Assembly (NCBI RefSeq): GCF_019933235.1
Contig: NZ_CP082945.1
Coordinates: 682,001 to 746,000 of the forward strand
Source: Streptomyces angustmyceticus
GTDB lineage: Bacteria > Actinomycetota > Actinomycetes > Streptomycetales > Streptomycetaceae
Direction: 5' to 3'
Length of the DNA stretch: 64,000 bases
Part shown: positions 44,660 to 53,421 of the stretch, piece by piece
Position numbering within the stretch: position 1 is the stretch's first letter
Layout of the letters: every line of letters starts with the position of its first letter
Notes under the pieces: model-generated
What the model was told of the DNA's origin: nothing
The model's input: the letters and a program-made list of their open reading frames with translations, nothing else
Database searches by the model: none
Program-made: the position numbers and the translations under genes

Positions 44660-46183
44660 ATGGCCCGTTACGCCAGCCCGGGTTCCGCCGATGCCGTCAT
44701 GAGCTACCTGCCCCGCTACGACCACTGGATCGGCGGCGAGTTCGTGGCGCCCGCGCTGGGCCGGTACTTCGAGAACCCGACCCCGGTCAACGGGCAGCCG
44801 TTCACCGAGGTCGCGCGGGGCACCGCCGAGGACGTCGAGCGGGCCCTGGACGCGGCACACGCGGCCGCGCCGGGCTGGGCCCGTACGGCCGCCGCCGAAC
44901 GCGCCGCCGTCCTCAACAAGATCGCCGACCGGATGGAACAGAACCTGGAGGCCCTGGCGGTCGCGGAGAGCTGGGAGAACGGCAAGCCGGTACGGGAGTC
45001 GCTGGCGGCCGACATCCCGCTCGCCATCGACCACTTCCGCTACTTCGCGGGCGCCATCCGCGCGCAGGAGGGCTCCCTGTCGGAGATCGACGAGGACACC
45101 GTCGCGTACCACTTCCACGAGCCGCTCGGGGCCGTCGCCCAGATCATCCCGTGGAACTTCCCCATCCTCATGGCGACCTGGAAGCTCGCCCCGGCCCTGG
45201 CCGCGGGCAACGCCGTGGTCCTCAAGCCGGCCGAGCAGACGCCCGTGTCCGTGCACTACTGGATGAGCCTGATCGCGGATCTGCTGCCGCCCGGCGTGGT
45301 CAACATCGTCAACGGCTTCGGCGCCGAGGCCGGCAAGCCGCTGGCGTCCAGCCCCCGCGTCGCCAAGGTCGCCTTCACCGGCGAGACCACCACCGGCCGC
45401 CTGATCATGCAGTACGCCTCCGAGCACCTGCGGCCGGTGACGCTCGAACTCGGCGGCAAGAGCCCCAATATCTTCTTCGACGACGTCTCGGCCGCGGCCG
45501 ACGACTTCCACGACAAGGCGCTGGAGGGCTTCACCATGTTCGCCCTCAACCAGGGCGAGGTCTGCACCTGTCCGTCCCGGGCGCTGATCCAGCGCGGCCA
45601 CTACCAGGACTTCCTGGAGGCCGGCGTGGCACGCACGGAGAAGATCGTCCAGGGCCACCCGCTGGACACCGACACCATGATCGGCGCCCAGGCCTCCAAC
45701 GACCAGCTGGAGAAGATCCTCTCCTACCTGGACATCGGCCAGAAGGAGGGCGCCCGCATCCTGACCGGCGGCTCCCGCGCCGAACTCGGCGGCGAACTGG
45801 AGGGGGGCTACTACGTCCGCCCGACCATCTTCGAGGGCAACAACGAGATGCGGGTCTTCCAGGAGGAGATCTTCGGCCCCGTGGTCGCCGTGGCCCCGTT
45901 CAGCGACTTCGACGACGCGATCGGCATCGCCAACGACACGCTCTACGGCCTCGGCGCCGGCGTCTGGACCCGCGACGGCTCCACCGCCTACCGCGCGGGC
46001 CGCGCCATCCAGGCCGGCCGGGTATGGACCAACTGCTACCACGCCTACCCGGCCCACGCCGCCTTCGGCGGCTACAAGCAGTCCGGCATCGGCAGGGAGA
46101 CCCACAAGATGATGCTGGATCACTACCAGCAGACGAAGAACTTGTTGGTGAGCTATTCGGCGAAGAAGCTGGGGTTCTTCTAA
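44660..46183 (+). CDS. Aldehyde dehydrogenase (acetaldehyde DH type)
   Basis: A 507-residue NAD-dependent ALDH. The catalytic Cys is in [11 protein letters not shown] (C302; C304 adjacent) and the general base is E263 in TLELGGKSP. Further signatures are [21 protein letters not shown] and [20 protein letters not shown]. It oxidises an aldehyde (acetaldehyde-like substrates in the ExaC/AldB group) to acid. It is preceded by a GAF regulator and followed by a GC-rich terminator. GGGAGG precedes ATG 44660. Confidence 0.95.
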   Translation: MARYASPGSADAVMSYLPRYDHWIGGEFVAPALGRYFENPTPVNGQPFTEVARGTAEDVERALDAAHAAAPGWARTAAAERAAVLNKIADRMEQNLEALAVAESWENGKPVRESLAADIPLAIDHFRYFAGAIRAQEGSLSEIDEDTVAYHFHEPLGAVAQIIPWNFPILMATWKLAPALAAGNAVVLKPAEQTPVSVHYWMSLIADLLPPGVVNIVNGFGAEAGKPLASSPRVAKVAFTGETTTGRLIMQYASEHLRPVTLELGGKSPNIFFDDVSAAADDFHDKALEGFTMFALNQGEVCTCPSRALIQRGHYQDFLEAGVARTEKIVQGHPLDTDTMIGAQASNDQLEKILSYLDIGQKEGARILTGGSRAELGGELEGGYYVRPTIFEGNNEMRVFQEEIFGPVVAVAPFSDFDDAIGIANDTLYGLGAGVWTRDGSTAYRAGRAIQAGRVWTNCYHAYPAHAAFGGYKQSGIGRETHKMMLDHYQQTKNLLVSYSAKKLGFF

Positions 46184-46223
46184 GAGGTGATCTCAATAGG
46201 CGTTCTGTAGGGCCGGAGGACTG

Positions 46224-46263
46224 CCCGGCTGGGGCTGCCGGGGGGCCGGCGGCCCCAGCCGGG
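46224..46263. terminator. Terminator after aldehyde dehydrogenase
   Basis: CCCGGCTGGGGC (46224-46235) pairs with GCCCCAGCCGGG (46252-46263). It marks the edge of the accessory region. Confidence 0.7.
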
Positions 46264-46374
46264 GTCGGTCAGCGCTGGGTGGGTTGTGCTTGGAGGACTT
46301 CCTCGCACACCCGAGGGTCGTCGGCCTGGCCGGGCTCTGCCCATGCCTGGTGGCGTCCTGCTACCTCCCACGGG

Positions 46375-46626
46375 GTGAGCCGCCAGCACTCGTACTGCAA
46401 GGCGCATATCCAGCGCCTGCGCACCGCGCGGGAAAGGCCAGGCTTCAACGAGGAGAAATGGCGGCTGATGGAGAAGGCCGTCTGCACCACATCCGCAGCA
46501 GCGCAGCCCCCCGCAGCACCGCCGGCGGACGCGGTGACCGCGTCCGGAACCCGCTCGATCGCCATCGGCGGGAACAACGCCGGACCGCTCTCCACCGGCG
46601 ACCAGCCCGACAGCCCGCGCCCATGA
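46375..46626 (+). CDS. Small ORF with IAIGGNN motif, possible remnant
   Basis: An 83-residue ORF from GTG 46375. It has SRQHSYCKAHIQRLRTARE, FNEEKWRLMEKAV, a Pro/Ala linker and the terminal SGTRSIAIGGNNAGPLSTGD. The IAIGGNN-xx-TGD motif is one I associate with linker segments of streptomycete effector/TPR-type conflict proteins. It overlaps the next ORF by ATGA. An antisense ORF (46269-46595, minus) shares the same wobble positions and is also GC3-rich, so strand assignment is uncertain. Confidence 0.35.
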   Translation: MSRQHSYCKAHIQRLRTARERPGFNEEKWRLMEKAVCTTSAAAQPPAAPPADAVTASGTRSIAIGGNNAGPLSTGDQPDSPRP

Positions 46627-46853
46627 AATGCCCCTTGCGGCGACCAGGCGAACCGGAACCATCACCCGCCGGGCCCGTCACACGGGTGGAGGCGAACGGC
46701 GATCGAGCCGTCGCCGTCGGGCGCGACAACTACGCCCCCATCCTGACCGGGCACGCGCCAGGGCGGTGTCCCTGCCGCGCGAGCACTCCGCTCATCCGCC
46801 GAGGTGACGGCCCGCCACCAGTACAGCACTGCCTCCCATTTTCTGAGCGTTAG
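46623..46853 (+). pseudogene. Truncated gene with AVAVGRDN motif
   Basis: Coupled by ATGA to the preceding ORF. It begins MKCPLRRPGEPEPSPAGP and has EANGDRAVAVGRDNYAPILTG, again the repetitive VxxGxNxxPIxTG motif. After that the sequence turns into arbitrary residues. In relatives I recall, this N-terminal module leads into a large NTPase/TPR part; here that part appears deleted. A remnant is more likely than a functional 76-residue protein. Confidence 0.4.
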
Positions 46854-46936
46854 AGCAGACAGACGAAGGTGCGGGCGCCGACGGGGTGGTCGCTGCGCAG
46901 GACGCTATGGCCCAGGCCTCGTACTTCGGCAAGGAG
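46850..46936 (-). pseudogene. 3' remnant of a minus-strand gene
   Basis: A short in-frame piece, LLAEVRGLGHSVLRSDHPVGA followed by RTFVCLL and a stop, has good codon character but is bounded upstream by a stop. It looks like the last 28 codons of a lost gene. I cannot name the family. Confidence 0.3.
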
Positions 46937-47213
46937 TCATTCTTTCCATCAACCGCCTTGCATGGGTCCGGCGCGGATAAACGGATTAACAGGATCCACC
47001 GCCTTTGAATCGGTGCGCAAAGATCAGGCCACCTGTCACAGCGGCTGCTGGAGGGAAGGGCGAAATGAATGCGCTAAATTCGGGTAAAAGATGGACGGTG
47101 CGCACCAAGTCGGGCCCACGAACCAGCCAAAGCAGTTTAATCTGATTGACTGCCATCATTCCTTCATAGAGGACCCTCCCGAGACCTCATACGGGGTCGA
47201 ACAGGGAGATATC
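46937..47213. other. AT-richer gene-free stretch before the bacteriocin gene
   Basis: 277 bp, clearly lower in GC than the flanks. It carries the probable promoter of the 47214 gene and no supported ORF. An in-frame ATG at 47091 would add a 41-residue extension lacking signal character and is not preferred. Confidence 0.5.
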
Positions 47214-47714
47214 GTGAGGAAAATAGGAAGAGCGATAACTTTTGGCTTTGCGAGCATGGCGCTCGCGGTTTGCAGCTTTGCCACCCCGGCAGCCGCACAC
47301 AACCTTCAGGGCGAAACCGCCACCGACAATACCGGGATTGCAGCCACCGACGGCCTCACGGCCGGGCGGCCCGTAATCCACACACGCGGTGACGGGGTGA
47401 AGCCGCCCGCGGAGCTGGGTAACCCCTCTGAGTGGGGTGTGGTAAGGATCGAAGTCAACGATTCGACTGCCCGGCCGCTGGGAAATACCTGCAAAGAAGT
47501 CACTCATGGCACGTGGTGCTATGGGTGGGATTCGGCTGGTTCGAATGGGAAGAAGTGCTATTCGAACTACATCGCAGATACGGGCCACCTGACTACAGTG
47601 AGGGTTCGTAACATCGACTATTCAAGCGGCTGGGTGCCGAAGAACAAGGTCTCCTACACCAATGTAACCATTGGCCTGGCGTACACTTGCTACGCCTACT
47701 ACGATAACGCTTGA
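47214..47714 (+). CDS. Lactococcin 972 family bacteriocin candidate
   Basis: A 166-residue exported protein from GTG 47214 (AGGGAGA upstream). The signal peptide has a basic RKIGRAI and core FGFASMALAVCSFA, cleaved near TPAAAHN. A propeptide-like region follows to about residue 90. The last ~75 residues have HGTWCYGW, KKCYSNYIADTGH, TTVRVRN, SGWVPKN and a terminal TCYAYYDNA. This matches the lactococcin 972 layout (GTWxxG...YSNYxxxxxxH...V...W...V.G...FYY). Four cysteines in the domain suggest two disulfides. Codon use is AT-richer than core genes, implying transfer. The next gene is a membrane protein, a possible immunity factor. Confidence 0.7.
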   Translation: MRKIGRAITFGFASMALAVCSFATPAAAHNLQGETATDNTGIAATDGLTAGRPVIHTRGDGVKPPAELGNPSEWGVVRIEVNDSTARPLGNTCKEVTHGTWCYGWDSAGSNGKKCYSNYIADTGHLTTVRVRNIDYSSGWVPKNKVSYTNVTIGLAYTCYAYYDNA

Positions 47715-47847
47715 ATGTGACCCCCGCGTTACGGAGTGGATTCCTGCCAGGCGGGGTCGACTAGCGTGCGACCCTGGGTCCACTGTCTCCGCATGGGCTC
47801 AGACTGGACGGGGAAGAGAAATCGGAAGCTTTTCGGGCGCTCGCGCT

Positions 47848-48468
47848 TTGTCGCTGACAGCGCCACTCGGGGTTGGTTTGCTGCTTGGCCTACTAGGCCC
47901 TCTTGCTGGAAAATTGGATAGTCCCGCCAGTGTAGTCGTGGATGTCATTTTCTCCGGCGGGTGGTCATGGGCCTGCTACGCATTTCTGGTGGGCCATCTC
48001 CGCCAATCCAAAATTGAATCCGTCATTCTTGCACCTCTTGGACTGGCTATCGGGGTGGTTACTTACTACCTATTTAAGGATTCGATTCTTGCCGCCACTT
48101 CGGTCGGATTGCAAGCCGGCGCCTCGGGTTCAGGTTTCAAAATTGGGGTATGGGGAGTGCTGGCGTTTGTATTCGGGGCGCCTCTTGGACTCCTGGGTAA
48201 CGTCGCGCGAGTGCCAGGCATCGGCGGCCTCTTCTTTCGGCTGCTTATTCCGCTCGTAGCCTTTTACGAGACCTCTATGCGCTTGGCCGGGGAGTCGCGT
48301 GGGCAAGGTTTGATTGTCACAAATACCTGGAATGCCGTTCGATTCATCGCAGTGGCTGTTGCGTTCGCTCTGGTGGGGCACACAATCTGGAGTTGGTGGC
48401 ACGCTCGACGTGCTCGTTCTTCGAGGTCTGAAGAGCTTGATTGCCGACAAGCCCGTGACGTGAGCTGA
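47848..48468 (+). CDS. Polytopic membrane protein, possible bacteriocin immunity
   Basis: The frame is open from 47671, but there is no ATG or GTG. TTG 47848 gives a 206-residue protein beginning right at the first helix. Five to six hydrophobic segments: LGVGLLLGLLGPLAG, VVVDVIFSGGWSWACYAFLVG, ILAPLGLAIGVVTYYLF, GVWGVLAFVFGAPLGLLG, FFRLLIPLVAF and IAVAVAFALVGHTIWSWW, then a basic tail. A basic N-terminus (MGSDWTGKRNRKLFGRSR from ATG 47793) exists in another frame, so a frameshift is possible. It follows the bacteriocin candidate in the same direction. Immunity is inferred only from position. Confidence 0.6.
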   Translation: MSLTAPLGVGLLLGLLGPLAGKLDSPASVVVDVIFSGGWSWACYAFLVGHLRQSKIESVILAPLGLAIGVVTYYLFKDSILAATSVGLQAGASGSGFKIGVWGVLAFVFGAPLGLLGNVARVPGIGGLFFRLLIPLVAFYETSMRLAGESRGQGLIVTNTWNAVRFIAVAVAFALVGHTIWSWWHARRARSSRSEELDCRQARDVS

Positions 48469-48564
48469 GTATTAAGTCGCGGACGGCACCCTAAATCCCG
48501 GTGCTCCCGTCGGCGCGTCCAGCCGTAACTACAGGTTGCGCCGCAACGCGATAAGGGACAGCGC

Positions 48565-48705
48565 TTACGCATCAAGTGAACCTTCAGCTAAGCCCTTGCG
48601 GTCCTTGTTCTTCGTCCGTAGGTAGGTGCCTAGCGGCTGGGAGTGCAGGTACAAGTTCACGGCGTCGTGGCCAGAGGGGACGGTGCCCCAGCCCTCCCAG
48701 CCCAT
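48565..48705 (-). CDS. Short ORF, possible gene remnant
   Basis: A 46-residue ORF with about 80% G/C at third positions: MGWEGWGTVPSGHDAVNLYL then HSQPLGTYLRTKNKDRKGLA and a short tail. A stop lies a few codons upstream of the ATG. The composition looks like genuine protein rather than a shadow. The family is not recognised. It could be the end of a larger lost gene of the island. Confidence 0.35.
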   Translation of the reverse strand: MGWEGWGTVPSGHDAVNLYLHSQPLGTYLRTKNKDRKGLAEGSLDA

Positions 48706-49127
48706 GAGGGTCAACTGTGGTCAGGCTCGGACGCATACCGCCCAGCGAATCGAACGCCCGAACCGGAGCGCCCGGAACCGCTCGGGAAGGTCAACCCCTT
48801 CCGAGCTCCCCTCTGACCAACCAAAGAATCGCCCCGGCCGTTGAGGCCGGGGCGGTTCTGCGTTGCTTCGATTACCTCAGGACACCGCAGTTCGGACAGT
48901 CGTTCCCCGGTGCCAACCCAGCTTTTCGCAGGTGGCGCCCTGCCAGAAACCCGAAATTCCATGCTTCTTGATTGAGGTCAACGAGGGGCCGTCATTAGGC
49001 TGGCATACCCTATTGCAAGATCGAAGCCTAGTATTTCACGATTTCCTTTGCGTCACCTATGTCCAGCACGAAAACGCTGGCCATTGCCGTGCATGGCGTC
49101 AGCTGAAGGCGACGGCAACGACATACG
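48706..49127. other. Gene-free stretch with a terminator hairpin
   Basis: 422 bp with no supported gene; contains the hairpin at 48825-48859. The adjoining 48469-48564 is also empty. Confidence 0.5.
48825..48859. terminator. Hairpin terminator
   Basis: AGAATCGCCCCGGCC (48825-48839) pairs with GGCCGGGGCGGTTCT (48845-48859), one mismatch in 15, loop GTTGA. No obvious gene ends just before it, which suggests a deleted gene upstream. Confidence 0.65.
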
Positions 49128-49568
49128 CTAGGGAGACTTCTTGAAAACGAATCTGTTCGGTGAATCCTCCGAGGTTTGGATGTAGATTCCGTCCTTGGCT
49201 CCCTTACCCATGACGTAAAGGTCATCTATGAGCGCGCGGATCTTTGGACCCGTCTTGAGACCGAGAATGATCTGCTGATCCGCCGAGGAGGTGGGCCTCT
49301 TCGGTAGGGTCCATGTACCCTCGCCGGTGATGGAACCTACGGGTGTCTCACCGACCAAGCCACCTGGAATCTTTACCGCCTCGGCCGTGCCGTCTTCATG
49401 CAGGGTTACCCGTGCCCCCCGGGGTCCGGACCAGGTACCTATCAGTTCGCTCCGCTTTGCGGAGGCACCAGTGAAGAACCCCGAGTCAATAACGCAGTAG
49501 AGGAGAAACCCTCCACCGGCGAGCGCCAGTACGACGCAGAGCACGGAAATCATGATGACTTTTTTCAT
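49128..49568 (-). CDS. Small membrane-anchored protein, candidate immunity partner
   Basis: A 146-residue protein from ATG 49568, overlapping the stop of the giant gene by ATGA and preceded by GAGGTGAA. The N-terminal membrane anchor is VIMISVLCVVLALAGGGFLLY; the Cys there does not fit a good lipobox. A beta-rich, lipocalin-like part follows, with GTWSGPRGARVTLHEDGTAEA and GEGTWTLP, then IYIQTSEDSPNRFVFKK. Strict coupling to a secreted multidomain protein with a unique C-terminus suggests an immunity or accessory role. No homologue with known function comes to mind. Confidence 0.75.
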   Translation of the reverse strand: MKKVIMISVLCVVLALAGGGFLLYCVIDSGFFTGASAKRSELIGTWSGPRGARVTLHEDGTAEAVKIPGGLVGETPVGSITGEGTWTLPKRPTSSADQQIILGLKTGPKIRALIDDLYVMGKGAKDGIYIQTSEDSPNRFVFKKSP

Positions 49569-52500
49569 CGCAAGTTCACCTCTTCTTCCCAATAAACGGT
49601 CTGATGCTTTGTTCTGAGCGGAAGATCGAACGCATCCGCAATACCGGTGAGTGGGTTACCGACATATTTCTCAATATACTTCTTGGCGGGCCCCGGCAGG
49701 TGAGTAAAGGAGGTGATAGTGGTGTCGTTATCGATCTGGATACCTATCTTGGCTTTCCCTGTCTCAGAGTCTCGCGAGATGACCTTGAATTTATAGCCGT
49801 ATGAACCAATGAAGGTGGCGGTTGAGGTGCCGAACTTCCCGCCGGAGGCCCAGTTCTTGGCTGTTCCTGTCCCGCCGAGCGAGAGTACATCCGTGGCGTC
49901 CGATAGCAGTCGAGGCCAGCTCTCAAGCTTCATGACGCTATAACCGCCAACGGATTCGTCCGGACCGCCGTTCCGGATCTTCGTGACGATCTCTGCGCGG
50001 ACGTAGTCCATCGAATGATCATTGCGGATTTGCTCGGTGAACTCGTCTCCGGCGGTGAAGAAGTCCACCTTGTTTCCGGTGCCGAACAGCCATTGGAATC
50101 CGAGGTCGATGGCATCCGGCTTGGGGCCTTGCCCATCCTTCCAGGCTGCGACGAGCGCTTCCCGCAGGAACTGGAGCTGCTGCCGCTCCACTTCCGAAAG
50201 GGCCTGTTCTGCCTTGCGGCGCCGTTCCTCCTCCTGGCGGCGAGCCTCTTCTTCTTCGCGCTTCTTAGTGACGTAGGTGGCGAGGGTTTGCTTGTAAGCC
50301 GTAGCGGCGGCCGCTGCGTCCTTGCCGGCGGATTCTGCTGAGGCGCGTGCTGCGTTCGCAGCAGTGTAGGCGGAGTTGGCGGAGGCGTTCGCTTGCATGG
50401 CGGAGACGGAGGCGCGTGATGCCTCGTATTCGGCCTTGTCGGCATCGCGTTCGGCTGCGTTGGCTGCCGCGTCGGCGGTGCGTGCGGACTTTGCGGCGGC
50501 GGCTGCCGATTCTTCGGCTTCCGTTGCGTGCTTGCTGGCTTGCTTGGCGTATTCGTTCGCCTGGCCGGCCGCCTGCGTTGCCTCTTTGCTGTACTTTTCA
50601 GCGTCAGCTGCGGCGTTGTTGGCCTTGGCCGCGACGACCCTTGCTTCCGCTGCGTTCTTTTGCGCGGTGGCGGCCGTTCCGGCGGCTTCAGCGATGAGTT
50701 GCTGGACTATGGCGACGTGGATGGCGGTGAGATGGTCCCGGCGCGCGGTCGCATATTGCCCGACTTGGATGAAATCATGCAGGGCCTCGGATGTTCCTTC
50801 GAGAGCGATCCGGGCCGCTGCCTTGGTCTCGTCACCGCCGCTACCTGCCAGCTGGGTGGCGCGGATCCGTTCATCGAGTTCCTGGGCAGCGTACTGGCCC
50901 TCGCTTAAGAATTCGCGGAGCTTGGCGACTGAGCCATCCCTCAACGCTGCCTGGGCGGCTTTGTTGAGCTCCGTCCCCCCGCTGCCGGCGATCCGGGTGA
51001 CGAGGATGCCGTAGTCGGTCTGTGCGGCCTCATCCGCGCCGGTGCGGAGGAACTCTGTGATCTGCTTTGCGTCGCCCTTGAGTGCCTCGTCGGCCGCCTT
51101 GCGAACGTTCTCGTAAGTGCTGTTGATGGCGAGGTTCTGGGCTCGTGATCGCTCGTCCTGTTCTGCGGCCTGCTGCCAGCCGGTGCGCAGGTACTCCTTA
51201 ACGGCGTCGTCGGAGCCTGTCAGTGCGGCCTTAGCGGCTGCCTGGCTCCAAGGTCCGCGAACCTTCATTGCCAGGACAGCGGCCTTGCGGCCCTTTGCCA
51301 CCACGTCCTTGGCGTCGGCATCAGGCTTGGCGGCTTCAGCGACCAGGCGCCTGGCTTCGTCGTCGAGCTCCTGGGCAGTCTTGGCCTGTTTCTTTGCTTC
51401 TGCCTCCTCCAGCGTCTGGGCCTGCTGCTCGGCCCTGGCCTGCGTGATGCCGGCTTGGGTTCGGGCCTTGAGCTCCTCGGCTTCGACCTTGGTCGCGATG
51501 TTGTGGACCTTGTTAGCGGTGGCAACCGCCTCAGTTGCCTTGTCAGCAGCCCCCTTGGCTGCATCGGCATGTTCGGAGGACTCCTTGGCAGCCGTTGCTG
51601 CCTCACCCGCATGATCTGCTGCCTGCTTCGCTGCGGTCGCGGCATTTCTGGCGTGCTTGGCAGCGTCACGTGCCGCTGCCCGGGCGTCCCTCGCAGCGTC
51701 GGCGGCTTCGTAGGCGAGGTTGCGTGCTGCGAGGGCTGCACGGCGTGATTCCCGGGCCTGGCTGCGGGCGGTTGCCGCCCACTGCTTGGCCTTGGCGAAC
51801 TCGGCACTTGCCGTGCCCGCATGACGGCCGGCCTCATCAGCCGCATCGGCGGCAGCATCTGCATTGCTGCTGGCGCTGGAGGCTGCGTTTGCCGCATCAC
51901 CGGCCGCTCGGGCGGCGATCTCCACCTGCGCGGCGGCTTGTTCTGACTTCTCGGCGGCAGCTGCGGCGGTGTTGGCTTGCTCGGCAGCCTTACGCGCAAC
52001 CGAAGCGGTGCTGGCGTCGGTCGCTGCGTTGGCAGCTGCTTCACGGGCCCGTGAAGCAGCTGCGGCGGCTGCGGAGGCCGCTGCAGCCGCCTTTGCCGCG
52101 GCGTTCGCAGCCATCCGGGCTGCGTGGTTGGCGGCTTGTGCCGCACCAATGGCATCCTGCGCGGCTTGGGCCGCTCCTTGAGCCGCGGCGGCGGCTTTGA
52201 CCCCGGTCTTGGCTGACTTAGCGGCGCTCTCGCCGGCCGCCTCGCTCTCTGCCTTGGCCTGGTCTGCCAGGTCCTTCGCGTCCTGGGCCGCCCGAACAGC
52301 ACGCTCAGAAGCACTCTTGGCGGCCTCAGTCTGCTGCTTGGCCTCTTCGCCAGCTTGCTTGGCCTGTTCGGCCAGCTGGGAGACCGTGGCCCGTTCCTGG
52401 TCGCGGTTACGGGCGATGTCCTGCCCCACCGCGAGGAACTCGCGGACATCTTCGATGGAGCCCCGCAGTGCGACGTTCGCGGCCTCCTTCGTGGCCGGGC

Positions 52501-53107
52501 CGCCAGCCGACATGATCTGCGTGGCGCGGATCCGGTCGTCCGTCTCCTGCGCTGGGAACCGCTCCTGCTCAAGGAACTTGCGGACGTCCTCGATCGAGCC
52601 CCGCAGCGCAGCCTGGCCAGCCTTGTTGACCTCAGGGCCCCCCGCGGTGGTGATCTGCGTGGCAAGGATCCGCATGTCCGTCTCGGCCGGTTCCTTCCAC
52701 CCATCCTTCAAGAACTTGAGCAGATCCTCTTTCGAACCGGACCGCAGCGCCTTTGAGGCAGCCTCACGTACGGTCACGCCGCCCGTGGTGAAAATCCGTG
52801 TCGCACTGATGCTGTAGTCGGTGAACTCGGCGAAATCCTTCTCACTGTCGAGGAACGTTTGGACGTCCTCATCGGTGCCCAACAGGGCAGCCTCGGCAGC
52901 TGCCTTGACCGTGGGACCGCCCGTCGTCCACAGCTCCGCGACACGACCACGGGCGACAATACCCTTCTCCTGGAGGCCAGTTGCGGCCGCAGGACGTGCA
53001 TCAAGTAGTCCTGTGAGGAGCGTCAGAGGTAACAGGCACAAGCACAGCAAGCGTATGCCGAACTCCCACCTGCCCCTAAATCTCGTCAAGCAATGGTCGT
53101 CTCGCAC
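49565..53107 (-). CDS. Giant secreted ALF-repeat/coiled-coil protein with unique C-terminal domain
   Basis: 1180 residues. Signal peptide ~1-43 (core IRLLCLCLLPLTLLTGLL). ALF repeats 1-4 span about 52-232 (units such as GGPEVNKAGQAALRGSIEDV followed by RKFLE). An Ala-rich coiled coil covers about 235-610 with many heptad AA-x-A patterns. ALF repeats 5-8 span about 615-795. A second coiled coil runs about 830-970, with the charged KKREEEEARRQEEERRRKAE. A compact, non-repetitive C-terminal domain occupies about 1000-1180 (FQWLFGTGNKVDFFTAGDEF, GSYGYKFKVISRD, YWEEEVNLR). This delivery-stalk plus tip layout recalls polymorphic toxins. No known catalytic motif is visible in the tip. It is coupled to the 146-residue gene. 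Confidence 0.85.
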   Translation of the reverse strand: MRDDHCLTRFRGRWEFGIRLLCLCLLPLTLLTGLLDARPAAATGLQEKGIVARGRVAELWTTGGPTVKAAAEAALLGTDEDVQTFLDSEKDFAEFTDYSISATRIFTTGGVTVREAASKALRSGSKEDLLKFLKDGWKEPAETDMRILATQITTAGGPEVNKAGQAALRGSIEDVRKFLEQERFPAQETDDRIRATQIMSAGGPATKEAANVALRGSIEDVREFLAVGQDIARNRDQERATVSQLAEQAKQAGEEAKQQTEAAKSASERAVRAAQDAKDLADQAKAESEAAGESAAKSAKTGVKAAAAAQGAAQAAQDAIGAAQAANHAARMAANAAAKAAAAASAAAAAASRAREAAANAATDASTASVARKAAEQANTAAAAAEKSEQAAAQVEIAARAAGDAANAASSASSNADAAADAADEAGRHAGTASAEFAKAKQWAATARSQARESRRAALAARNLAYEAADAARDARAAARDAAKHARNAATAAKQAADHAGEAATAAKESSEHADAAKGAADKATEAVATANKVHNIATKVEAEELKARTQAGITQARAEQQAQTLEEAEAKKQAKTAQELDDEARRLVAEAAKPDADAKDVVAKGRKAAVLAMKVRGPWSQAAAKAALTGSDDAVKEYLRTGWQQAAEQDERSRAQNLAINSTYENVRKAADEALKGDAKQITEFLRTGADEAAQTDYGILVTRIAGSGGTELNKAAQAALRDGSVAKLREFLSEGQYAAQELDERIRATQLAGSGGDETKAAARIALEGTSEALHDFIQVGQYATARRDHLTAIHVAIVQQLIAEAAGTAATAQKNAAEARVVAAKANNAAADAEKYSKEATQAAGQANEYAKQASKHATEAEESAAAAAKSARTADAAANAAERDADKAEYEASRASVSAMQANASANSAYTAANAARASAESAGKDAAAAATAYKQTLATYVTKKREEEEARRQEEERRRKAEQALSEVERQQLQFLREALVAAWKDGQGPKPDAIDLGFQWLFGTGNKVDFFTAGDEFTEQIRNDHSMDYVRAEIVTKIRNGGPDESVGGYSVMKLESWPRLLSDATDVLSLGGTGTAKNWASGGKFGTSTATFIGSYGYKFKVISRDSETGKAKIGIQIDNDTTITSFTHLPGPAKKYIEKYVGNPLTGIADAFDLPLRTKHQTVYWEEEVNLR

Positions 53108-53421
53108 CGGTTGCCTTTCTCTTTTCAGTTACCTATGTGACGTCTTTCGACGCCGAGAGCATAACTGTCCAGATGGGCGACCGAGCCGAGAAATATGGAG
53201 AGGATGGCTCGATCCAAGAACGATCCGGCGAGAATGTTTCGGGCACTTAGGCGAGCCGGCTCGTGAAAGGTTGTACGCCCCGAAAAGCTGTGATCAATCT
53301 GTAACTTGGCTGGAAAGATTACTCGTTGAGTTTCGCGGGTGATAGGTTCACGGCTGACCATTCGGTTCATTTTCCCTGCGGTTTCCTGTTGTTGCCGCAG
53401 CACACATGGAAGGAACTTCTG
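53108..53421. other. Divergent intergenic region, AT-richer
   Basis: 314 bp between the giant gene and the secreted protein at 53422. It probably holds both promoters. A 20-codon ORF (53204-53266, MARSKNDPARMFRALRRAGS) is noted but not supported. No clear dyad is seen. Confidence 0.5.

Noticed and set aside
46269..46595. 108-residue minus-strand ORF opposite the IAIGGNN ORF
   Set aside because: It looks protein-like at its C-terminal end, but the plus-strand ORFs are translationally coupled and carry a recurring motif; kept as an uncertainty rather than a feature.
53204..53266. 20-codon ORF in the divergent promoter region of the giant gene
   Set aside because: A GGAGAGG lies before it, but 20 codons cannot be distinguished from chance.
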